Assembly (NCBI GenBank): GCA_947302895.1
Contig: CAMYWU010000065.1
Coordinates: 1-7,672 of the forward strand
DNA from: an uncultured Clostridia bacterium
GTDB taxonomy: Bacteria; Bacillota; Clostridia; Oscillospirales; Acutalibacteraceae
Reading direction: 5' to 3'
Length of the DNA stretch: 7,672 nt
Part shown: positions 1 to 4,705 of the stretch, in pieces
Layout of the letters: each line of letters begins with the position of its first letter
Numbering within the stretch: position 1 is the first letter of the stretch
The notes under the pieces: model-generated
What the model was told of the DNA's origin: nothing
What the model saw: only the letters and a program-made list of their open reading frames with translations
The model's database searches: none
Made by a program: the position numbers and the translations under genes

Positions 1-452
1 GGCTCGGATATACCGTTATTCCGAAAGCGCTTGAAAGAAGCGGTATGAGCTTTAATGATATGTGGGTAAGAAACAGAACCACCAAAACCAACGGCGTTTC
101 GTATATTATTCAAAAGGGAGGAATGGCTGTTTTCAGCGATGAAGGTCAAAAGCAAATCAAGGAAAACATTGCTGTTTATAAAAGAAACGCAAGAGTTATT
201 ATGAAAGCGCTTGACGCAGTCGGAATCTGGTATTGCGGCGGCAAGAATGCGCCGTATATCTGGCTGAGATGCCCGAATAATATGAAGAGCTGGGAATTTT
301 TCGATTTCCTTCTCAATGAAGCGCAGATAGTCGGAACTCCCGGAGTCGGCTTCGGCGAATGCGCGGACGGATATTTCCGCTTTTCAACCTTCGGCGATGA
401 AGAGGATACAAAGGAAGCCGCAAGAAGAATTGAAGAACTATTCAAATTGTGA
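1..452 (+). CDS. dapL: LL-diaminopimelate aminotransferase, C-terminal part (5' end outside window)
   Basis: DapL is a PLP-dependent class I/II aminotransferase that converts tetrahydrodipicolinate directly to LL-diaminopimelate, using glutamate as amino donor, for lysine and peptidoglycan synthesis in the cytoplasm. The frame is open from the window edge (first full codon at base 3) and gives 149 residues before TGA at 450-452; the family is usually about 400 residues, so roughly the last third is present. Recognisable family segments, in order, are LGYTVIPKAL just after the expected PLP-lysine region (the lysine lies upstream, outside), RTTKTNGVSYIIQKGG, NAPYIWLRCP, SWEFFDFLLNEAQIVGTPGVGFG and GYFRFSTFG; the Arg in the last one is the usual substrate-carboxylate binder. 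The final codons (LFKL and stop) overlap the left arm of a large palindrome, so the extreme C-terminus may have been set by that element. Identification rests on motif recall, not a search. Confidence 0.9.
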   Translation, partial: LGYTVIPKALERSGMSFNDMWVRNRTTKTNGVSYIIQKGGMAVFSDEGQKQIKENIAVYKRNARVIMKALDAVGIWYCGGKNAPYIWLRCPNNMKSWEFFDFLLNEAQIVGTPGVGFGECADGYFRFSTFGDEEDTKEAARRIEELFKL

Positions 453-487
453 TTTGTCGGGGGCATCGCCCCCGCAAATCACAATTT
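444..487. repeat. Long palindrome overlapping the dapL stop codon
   Basis: A 13-bp perfect outer arm (AAATTGTGATTTG at 444-456, matched by 475-487) and a 7-bp GC inner arm (CGGGGGC at 458-464, matched by 468-474) leave only one bulged T (457) and a 3-base loop (465-467). The stem is therefore 20 bp. No T-run follows on either strand that would make it a classical terminator, although it would still be a very stable 3' end structure for the dapL mRNA. The left arm contributes the last codons and the stop of dapL. Confidence 0.85.
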
Positions 488-598
488 AGTTGCGCGCCAC
501 GCGCCACGCGTTGCAAGTCGTCGGGTCGCTTTGCTCCGATTATATTATTGTCCGAGCGTAGCGAGTAACCAAGAACGCGCCACGCGAAACGCGAAACG
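488..598. repeat. GC-rich intergenic repeat mosaic with imperfect inverted repeat
   Basis: This stretch separates two hairpins and holds no plausible gene. It contains short tandem words: GCGCCAC repeated within 492-510, and again CGCGCCACGCG plus two ACGCGAA units at about 574-596. Between them, 525-539 and 551-565 form an imperfect inverted repeat (11 of 15 positions match) around an 11-base AT-rich loop. Base composition is much more GC-rich than the flanking intergenic DNA. It resembles the modular palindromic intergenic elements of clostridial genomes; that family assignment is from memory and unproven. Confidence 0.5.
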
Positions 599-640
599 AA
601 ATTGATATTTATCGCCTCAACGATAAATATCAATTTTTTT
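599..640 (+). terminator. Intrinsic terminator after dapL
   Basis: A perfect 16-bp stem (599-614 with 621-636) closes a 6-base loop CCTCAA (615-620) and runs into a T-tract at 634-640. The stem is AT-rich but long. Its outer ends AAATTG/CAATTT are the same as those of the palindrome at 444-487, which suggests a shared origin. It would insulate the zinc operon from dapL transcription. Confidence 0.75.
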
Positions 641-657
641 ATATGAATAAATGCGCA

Positions 658-672
658 AATGTTAATAACATT
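658..672. promoter_or_regulatory. Candidate Fur-family (Zur-like) 7-1-7 operator
   Basis: AATGTTA-A-TAACATT is a perfect 7-1-7 inverted repeat. The 7-1-7 layout is the known core of Fur/Zur/PerR operators in Bacillota. It overlaps the first two bases of the -35 box of the promoter that drives the zinc-uptake genes, a position suited to repression. The sequence is not the Bacillus subtilis Zur box as I remember it, so the regulator (Zur) is inferred from the genes controlled. Confidence 0.55.
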
Positions 673-698
673 GACAAAGCTTTTTGCAGTGGTATAAT
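671..698 (+). promoter_or_regulatory. Sigma-A promoter of the zinc operon
   Basis: A consensus TTGACA (671-676) and a consensus TATAAT (693-698) are separated by 16 bases. A TGG immediately before the -10 gives an extended -10 motif. Transcription should begin near 705, leaving a short leader of about 23 bases before the first gene. Confidence 0.8.
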
Positions 699-715
699 TT
701 AATAGATATTATTTT

Positions 716-720
716 GGGAG
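716..720 (+). promoter_or_regulatory. Ribosome binding site deciding the first start of the operon
   Basis: GGGAG lies 7 bases before ATG at 728. The in-frame TTG at 722 would leave only one base of spacing, so ATG 728 is preferred. Confidence 0.7.
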
Positions 721-727
721 TTTGATT

Positions 728-1024
728 ATGACTGCGAAAAAACGGATTGCGGCATTAATACTTGCTTTTGCCATGGTTTTTGCTATGGCTTTTTCCGTTT
801 TCTTTATTGCTCATAATTCCGAGCATTGCTGTACGGGTGAGGATTGCCATATTTGCCGTCAGATAAGCGTTTGCTTAAACTCCCTGAAAAACCTTATTCC
901 AAAGCCCGAAAAGGCTCAGATTTGCATATTTGCAGCATTTTTGCTTGTTCTGGCTATAGGAATAGTTGAAGAGGCGAAAAAACAAAGTTCATTAATTGAT
1001 TTAAAGGTTAAACTTTCGGATTAA
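728..1024 (+). CDS. Small Cys/His-rich membrane protein leading the zinc operon
   Basis: This 98-residue protein is not a family I can name. A basic N-terminus (MTAKKR) precedes a hydrophobic segment at about residues 7-28, then a loop, a second hydrophobic segment at about 64-80, and a charged tail. By the positive-inside rule both ends should be cytoplasmic and the loop outside. That loop is dense in soft metal ligands: H29, H33, C34, C35, C40, H41, C43 and C49, including HCCTGEDCHIC. It is the first gene behind a Fur-type operator, with the znuA-like gene starting 70 bases downstream. I infer a role in extracytoplasmic zinc capture or hand-over to the substrate-binding lipoprotein; a zinc sensor or a redox role is also possible. 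The start is set by the GGGAG site. Confidence 0.75.
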   Translation: MTAKKRIAALILAFAMVFAMAFSVFFIAHNSEHCCTGEDCHICRQISVCLNSLKNLIPKPEKAQICIFAAFLLVLAIGIVEEAKKQSSLIDLKVKLSD

Positions 1025-1043
1025 TATATCAGCAAGGCTTAAC

Positions 1044-1065
1044 AGGGCGTATTATGCCCTTTTGT
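1044..1065 (+). terminator. Weak attenuator-like hairpin before znuA
   Basis: AGGGCG (1044-1049) pairs with TGCCCT (1055-1060), including one G-T, around the loop TATTA. A short T-rich tail (TTTTGTTGTT) follows. The stem is only 6 bp, so at most it would cause partial termination and lower znuA relative to the first gene, or act as a processing site. Confidence 0.3.
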
Positions 1066-1078
1066 TGTTATATTTATC

Positions 1079-1084
1079 AGGAGG
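1079..1084 (+). promoter_or_regulatory. Ribosome binding site deciding the znuA start
   Basis: A consensus AGGAGG sits 10 bases before ATG at 1095. An in-frame upstream TTG at 1062 would extend the protein by 11 residues but lies before this site and would spoil the signal peptide, so it is not used. Confidence 0.8.
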
Positions 1085-1094
1085 TTTATTTTTT

Positions 1095-2069
1095 ATGAAA
1101 AAAATTATTTCAATTATTCTATGTGTAGTTCTTGTTTTAAGCGCTTTAACGCTTGCTTCCTGTTCAAAAAAAGAGCAGGGCAAGGAAGCTGAAAACGGAA
1201 AAATAAAGGTTGTTACAACAATTTTTCCGATATATGACTGGGTTAAAAATATAACGGGCGACAATGCCGATATAACAATGCTTATCGACAGCGGCGCCGA
1301 CCTTCACTCCTTCCAGCCGACTGCCGATGATATAGTAAGCATTTCGGGTGCGGATTTATTTATATTTGTTGGCGGCGAAAGCGATGAATGGGCTGAGGAG
1401 GTTGTTAAAAGCTCGGGCGTTAAGGCTGTTAATCTTCTTGAAGCGCTTGGCTCAAATGCAAAGGAAGAGGAGCTTAAAGAGGGTATGCAGAGCGAAGAAG
1501 GGGAAGAAGGCGAAGAAGCTGAGGAGGAGCCCGAATACGACGAGCATATCTGGCTCAGCCTTAAAAACGCAAAGGCGCTTGTCGGAGAGATAACCTCTGC
1601 GCTCTGCGGTGCGGACAGCGCAAACGCAGGAGTATATCAGTCGAATTCAGATGCTTATACCGTAAAGCTTGATGCGCTTGATAAGGAATATATGAGCGTT
1701 GCCGGGAGCTCAAAGAATAAAACGCTGCTTTTTGGCGACCGTTTTCCTTTCAGGTATTTAACCGAGGACTACAGCCTTGATTACTATGCGGCTTTTATCG
1801 GCTGCTCGGCAGAAACAGAGGCGAGCTTTGAAACCGTAACCTTCCTTGCAAAGAAGGTTGACGAGCTTTCTTTAAAATATGTTGTTGCCCTTGAGGGCAC
1901 GGACCATAAGATTGCTCAGACTATAATTGATAACACAAAATCTAAAAACGCTGAAATTATAAGTATGAATTCAATGCAGTCCATTACCTCAAATGATATG
2001 AAAAACAATATAAGCTATCTTGATATTATGAAAGATAACTTAGCGGTTTTGAAAACGGCATTGAATTAG
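1095..2069 (+). CDS. znuA: Zinc ABC transporter substrate-binding lipoprotein (ZnuA/AdcA type)
   Basis: This 324-residue cluster A-I solute-binding protein should capture Zn2+ (possibly Mn2+) outside the membrane and deliver it to ZnuB. The N-terminus is a typical lipoprotein signal: MKK, a hydrophobic core, then the lipobox LASC with the lipidated Cys at 23. Family marks include TTIFPIYDWVKNITGD, DLHSFQPTADDI (H71 as first metal ligand), DEHIWLSLKNA (H151 as second), GDRFPFRYLTEDYSLDYYAAF and CSAETEAS, the last two typical of clostridial members. Between the first two ligands the usual His-rich loop is replaced by a Glu-rich run (about residues 124-150) without His before H151. D215 stands where many ZnuA proteins have a third His, and the C-terminal ligand region reads MNSMQSIT. 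TAG at 2067-2069 overlaps the ribosome binding site of znuC, indicating translation in one operon. Zinc versus manganese specificity is inferred from family and context. Confidence 0.88.
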   Translation: MKKIISIILCVVLVLSALTLASCSKKEQGKEAENGKIKVVTTIFPIYDWVKNITGDNADITMLIDSGADLHSFQPTADDIVSISGADLFIFVGGESDEWAEEVVKSSGVKAVNLLEALGSNAKEEELKEGMQSEEGEEGEEAEEEPEYDEHIWLSLKNAKALVGEITSALCGADSANAGVYQSNSDAYTVKLDALDKEYMSVAGSSKNKTLLFGDRFPFRYLTEDYSLDYYAAFIGCSAETEASFETVTFLAKKVDELSLKYVVALEGTDHKIAQTIIDNTKSKNAEIISMNSMQSITSNDMKNNISYLDIMKDNLAVLKTALN

Positions 2070-2081
2070 GAGAAATGCAAA

Positions 2082-2789
2082 ATGGCGATATTAAAATGTG
2101 AAAACCTTGTTTTGGGCTATGATAAAAGCATAGTTGCGCAAAACATTAATTTTGAAATATCAGGCGGTGATTATCTTTGCATAGTCGGCGAAAACGGCTC
2201 GGGTAAATCAACGCTTATGAAAACGCTTTTAAATCTTCAGAGTGCGCTCGGCGGTGAAATAATAACGGGCGAGGGACTGAAAAGAAATGAGATAGGCTAT
2301 CTTCCCCAGCAGACCGTTGTTCAGCGTGATTTTCCCGCTTCCGTATGGGAAATAGTGCTGTCTGGCAACCTTTCGCATTCGGGCTTAAAGCCGTTTTATT
2401 CAAAAGAGGATAAAAAAAGAGCTCAAGAAAACATTGAAAGAATGGGGATAACAGATTTAAAAAAGCGCTGCTACCGTGAGCTTTCGGGAGGTCAGCAGCA
2501 AAGAGTTTTGCTTGCAAGAGCGCTTTGCGCAACAAAGAAGCTCCTTCTTCTTGATGAGCCTGTTTCGGGGCTTGACCCAAAGGTTACAAACGAAATGTAT
2601 GCCTTAATTGAGGAGCTCAATAAGCAGGGCATAACCATTATTATGATATCCCATGATATTTCGGCTGCCGTTAAATATGCAAGCCATATTCTCCATATCG
2701 GAAGCGATATTTTCTTCGGAACAAAAGAGGATTATCTTAAAAGTGAAAACGGCAGACTTTTTGCCATTCAAGAGGGAGGGGATGAATAA
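2082..2789 (+). CDS. znuC: Zinc ABC transporter ATP-binding protein
   Basis: This 235-residue ATPase should power the ZnuB permease from the cytoplasmic side. All nucleotide-binding motifs are intact: Walker A GENGSGKST at residues 36-44, Q-loop glutamine at 76-77 (YLPQQ), signature LSGGQ at 134-138, Walker B LLLLDEP at 154-160, D-loop SGLD at 162-165 and switch His at 191 (ISHD). The length is normal for ZnuC/AdcC/MntB-type subunits, and metal-family membership follows from its position between the binding protein and an ABC-3 permease. The start ATG has AGGAG at 2068-2072, within the end of znuA. The gene ends in TAATG, so its stop shares one base with the znuB start, implying translational coupling. 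Confidence 0.93.
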   Translation: MAILKCENLVLGYDKSIVAQNINFEISGGDYLCIVGENGSGKSTLMKTLLNLQSALGGEIITGEGLKRNEIGYLPQQTVVQRDFPASVWEIVLSGNLSHSGLKPFYSKEDKKRAQENIERMGITDLKKRCYRELSGGQQQRVLLARALCATKKLLLLDEPVSGLDPKVTNEMYALIEELNKQGITIIMISHDISAAVKYASHILHIGSDIFFGTKEDYLKSENGRLFAIQEGGDE

Positions 2790-3643
2790 TGAGCGATATT
2801 TTTGTGAAGCTCTCAATGTATTTTGAATACCCCTTCGTCAGATACGCTCTGATAGCAGGAACGCTTATTGCGCTTTGCTCCTCGCTTCTCGGAGTAACCC
2901 TTGTTTTGAAGCGCTTTTCGTTTATTGGCGACGGTCTTTCCCATGTTGCCTTTGGAGCAATGGCTATTGCGGCGGTTGCCAATTTAACAAACCAGATGCT
3001 CATTGTTTTGCCCATAACTATTGTTTCGGCAATTATCCTGCTTGCAGGCGGCAAAAACAGAAAAATCAAGGGCGATGCGGCAATTGCTATGATAAGCGTT
3101 GGCTCGCTTGCCTTCGGATATCTTCTGATGAATCTCTTTCCGACTTCAAGCAATGTTTCGGGCGATGTTTGCACAACGCTTTTCGGCTCAACCTCAATAC
3201 TGACGCTGTCCAAGCTCGATGTATGGCTTTGCGTTATTCTTTCGGTTGCGGTTGTTGTTATATTCTGTTTGTTTTACAACAAGATTTTCGCAGTTACCTT
3301 TGATGAGAATTTTGCCCGTGCAACAGGAACCAATGCATCGGCATATAATCTGCTTATTGCGGTTATTATTGCAATTATCATTGTTCTTGCAATGAACCTT
3401 GTTGGCTCTCTTCTGATATCTGCACTGGTTATTTTCCCTGCGCTTTCGGCAATGAGAGTGTTTAAAAACTTTAAAGCAGTAACAATCTGTGCAGCGGTAT
3501 TTTCGGTTGTATGCACAATGGTTGGAATTATTGTTTCAATTCTTGCATCAACCCCAGTCGGCTCAACAATAGTCGGAATTGATGTTATCGGATTTATATT
3601 GTTCTGGGCTGTGGGCGCCATAGGCTCACAGAGAAAGGCATAG
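2789..3643 (+). CDS. znuB: Zinc ABC transporter permease (ABC-3 family)
   Basis: This 284-residue integral membrane protein forms the metal channel of the ABC importer. About eight hydrophobic segments are visible (roughly residues 18-40, 52-64, 70-87, 97-117, 145-162, 186-222 as a pair, 229-253 and 259-277). Family marks are LGVTLVLKRFSFIGDGLSHV near the N-terminus, which is the conserved ABC-3 start, LVGSLLISALVIFPALSAM, the conserved cytoplasmic-loop region likely to contact ZnuC, and STPVGSTIVG near the C-terminus. The purine-rich GAGGGAGGGG just upstream is the ribosome binding site, and the ATG overlaps the znuC stop by one base. It is followed after 7 bases by a lipoprotein gene. Whether the cargo is zinc or manganese cannot be read from the permease alone. 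Confidence 0.92.
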   Translation: MSDIFVKLSMYFEYPFVRYALIAGTLIALCSSLLGVTLVLKRFSFIGDGLSHVAFGAMAIAAVANLTNQMLIVLPITIVSAIILLAGGKNRKIKGDAAIAMISVGSLAFGYLLMNLFPTSSNVSGDVCTTLFGSTSILTLSKLDVWLCVILSVAVVVIFCLFYNKIFAVTFDENFARATGTNASAYNLLIAVIIAIIIVLAMNLVGSLLISALVIFPALSAMRVFKNFKAVTICAAVFSVVCTMVGIIVSILASTPVGSTIVGIDVIGFILFWAVGAIGSQRKA

Positions 3644-3650
3644 GTGGAAT

Positions 3651-4373
3651 ATGAAAAAAATAATTGCAATCGCTCTGAGCGCTGTTTTTTCGGGCTGTTC
3701 AAAGCCTGAAAAAGATACAACCGATACACAGAAAACCTCTTCAACTGTTATGCAAACAGTTCTCAACACAGCAGAATACACCCTTTATCAGAATATTTTT
3801 TACAATGATACCAAGGCTGATTACAACGGCAAGAATGCCTCAAAGGAGGGCGTTTTCACCTCGATTTATGATGCATATAACAGCAGGGAAAGATACTATG
3901 TCTGGGGATATAACGACCAGACCAAATGCTGCGACTGGCAGTGGGAGCTTAATATAACCGATACTAAAAAGCTTCCAATCAAGGGCTCGCTTGTTAAGGT
4001 TGAGGGCGTTTATGAGGTGAGTGATGCTGCGCTTGACGGATTATGGATAATCAATCCCGAAATCAGCGTTAAAAGCGAGTATGCAGGAAACGGCTTCGAT
4101 GTTGATATGAAAACCATGAGCAACACTCTTGAGAGAGTTCAGGCATATAGTATTGTTAATTTCCCCGATGTTTTTGAGGGAAAGAGCGTATGCGGCTACG
4201 GCAGAATTCTTGATGCCTCAACCCTTGAGGATGCATACTATGATAATTCGTGGACTATTGGCATTTCAGGCGATTATGAGGTTCCCGCCTTCGGAACGCT
4301 TGTTGAAATCGAGGGCAAAATCAATAACGGTGAAATTACGCAGTGCAAAATATCCGAAAACACCATATACTGA
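3651..4373 (+). CDS. Lipoprotein of unknown function with two related halves, last gene of the zinc operon
   Basis: I do not recognise a named family. The 240-residue product begins MKK with a short hydrophobic stretch and a Cys at 16 (VFSGC), so it is probably a lipoprotein; Phe at -3 makes the lipobox imperfect. A Thr/Ser-rich linker (about 22-35) follows. Two stretches look alike: residues 84-122 (VWGY, then CC at 93-94, DWQWELNI, KGSLVKVEGVYE) and 180-224 (VCGYGR, DNSWTIGI, FGTLVEIEGKI). Each suggests a small beta-barrel (OB-like) domain. The CC plus GxxVxVxG pattern recalls, from memory only, the C-terminal part of YcgQ/TIGR03943 proteins, which are zinc-regulated in Bacillus. It begins 7 bases after znuB, with AGGTGG as a closely spaced ribosome binding site, so it belongs to the zinc operon. 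I infer a zinc-binding accessory at the cell surface, with low confidence in the mechanism. Confidence 0.8.
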   Translation: MKKIIAIALSAVFSGCSKPEKDTTDTQKTSSTVMQTVLNTAEYTLYQNIFYNDTKADYNGKNASKEGVFTSIYDAYNSRERYYVWGYNDQTKCCDWQWELNITDTKKLPIKGSLVKVEGVYEVSDAALDGLWIINPEISVKSEYAGNGFDVDMKTMSNTLERVQAYSIVNFPDVFEGKSVCGYGRILDASTLEDAYYDNSWTIGISGDYEVPAFGTLVEIEGKINNGEITQCKISENTIY

Positions 4374-4385
4374 TATTGTGTGGGC

Positions 4386-4428
4386 ATAAGTGTAGAATAA
4401 CACAACACATATTGTTGTTATTACTTAT
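4386..4428 (+). terminator. Imperfect hairpin at the end of the zinc operon
   Basis: ATAAGT (4386-4391), AATAAC (4396-4401) and AACA (4404-4407) pair in order with ACTTAT (4423-4428), GTTATT (4417-4422) and TGTT (4413-4416), leaving 4- and 2-base bulges on the left side and a 5-base loop. That gives 16 bp, but the stem is AT-rich and no T-tract follows. It is a plausible 3' mRNA end structure, not a convincing intrinsic terminator. Confidence 0.4.
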
Positions 4429-4487
4429 AGAAATTATATTAATTGTTGAAAAAATAACAGCATAATATACAAAAATTATATATACTA
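4429..4487. other. AT-rich intergenic stretch with no gene
   Basis: This stretch is strongly AT-rich with several TATA-like words. I see no coding sequence, RNA gene or clear repeat in it. It sits directly upstream of the glnA promoter and could act as an UP-like element. Confidence 0.4.
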
Positions 4488-4516
4488 TTGACAAAATATA
4501 CAAATTGGTGTAGATT
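4488..4516 (+). promoter_or_regulatory. glnA promoter
   Basis: A consensus TTGACA (4488-4493), a 17-base spacer and TAGATT (4511-4516) give a good sigma-A promoter. Initiation near 4523 would place the first antiterminator hairpin (from 4526) at the extreme 5' end of the transcript and give a leader of about 180 bases before glnA. ACAAAT (4500-4505) and ATTTGT (4520-4525) form an inverted repeat around the -10. Confidence 0.7.
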
Positions 4517-4525
4517 TTTATTTGT

Positions 4526-4569
4526 AAGGCAACGGGGTCTTCGAGGAAACTCGAGGACCCTATTTCTTT
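4526..4569 (+). promoter_or_regulatory. glnA leader module 1: hexaloop antiterminator with overlapping terminator
   Basis: The small hairpin pairs AAGGC (4526-4530) with GTCTT (4537-4541) around the hexaloop AACGGG (A at 1, G at 4). The alternative fold is an 11-bp terminator, 4535-4545 with 4550-4560, one G-T pair, closed by a GAAA tetraloop and followed by TATTTCTTT. The two folds share 4535-4541 and exclude each other. The hexaloop pattern is that of ANTAR-protein RNA targets (family knowledge); the regulator itself is not in the window. Confidence 0.65.
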
Positions 4570-4579
4570 AATATTTTTA

Positions 4580-4625
4580 TGGGCAACGGAGTCTTTGGGA
4601 TTAACCCTGAGACTCTCTTTTTTTT
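4580..4625 (+). promoter_or_regulatory. glnA leader module 2: hexaloop antiterminator with overlapping terminator
   Basis: GGGC (4581-4584) can pair with GTCT (4591-4594) around the hexaloop AACGGA. It is the weakest of the small hairpins, with two G-T pairs and a T-T at the fifth position. The competing terminator pairs 4589-4599 with 4605-4615 (one mismatch and one G-T), has loop ATTAA and is followed by eight T at 4618-4625. The conserved loop begins 54 bases after that of module 1. Confidence 0.6.
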
Positions 4626-4636
4626 ATTAATCAGTT

Positions 4637-4685
4637 AAGGCAACGGAGTCTTTTTCGCATTAAGTGAGAAAGACTCTGTTTTTTT
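4637..4685 (+). promoter_or_regulatory. glnA leader module 3: hexaloop antiterminator with overlapping terminator
   Basis: AAGGC (4637-4641) pairs with GTCTT (4648-4652) around the hexaloop AACGGA. The competing terminator pairs 4646-4658 with 4664-4676 (13 bp, two G-T), has loop ATTAA and runs into TTTTTTT at 4679-4685. It ends just before the glnA ribosome binding site (AGGAGG at 4692-4697), so it is the last gate before translation. The conserved loop begins 57 bases after that of module 2. Confidence 0.68.
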
Positions 4686-4705
4686 AAATTTAGGAGGAAA
4701 TTATT

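Noticed and set aside
442..633. Minus-strand reading frame across the dapL downstream region
   Set aside because: It is composed of the palindromes and GC-rich repeat words, with no ribosome binding site or recognisable protein.
722..727. TTG at 722 as an alternative start for the small Cys/His-rich protein
   Set aside because: It leaves only one base between the GGGAG site and the start; ATG 728 has normal spacing.
1062..1094. Upstream in-frame start that would lengthen the ZnuA-like protein by 11 residues
   Set aside because: It lies before the AGGAGG site, and the extension would break the lipoprotein signal that begins MKK at 1095.
4526..4685. CRISPR array or simple tandem repeat
   Set aside because: The repeated core is only 14 bases, the units differ outside it, and each forms its own terminator, so an RNA regulatory array fits better.
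4523..4705. Glutamine riboswitch (glnA or downstream-peptide RNA motif) in the glnA leader
   Set aside because: Those motifs are mainly cyanobacterial and have a three-way junction core, which I do not see; the leader is three simple stem-loop pairs.
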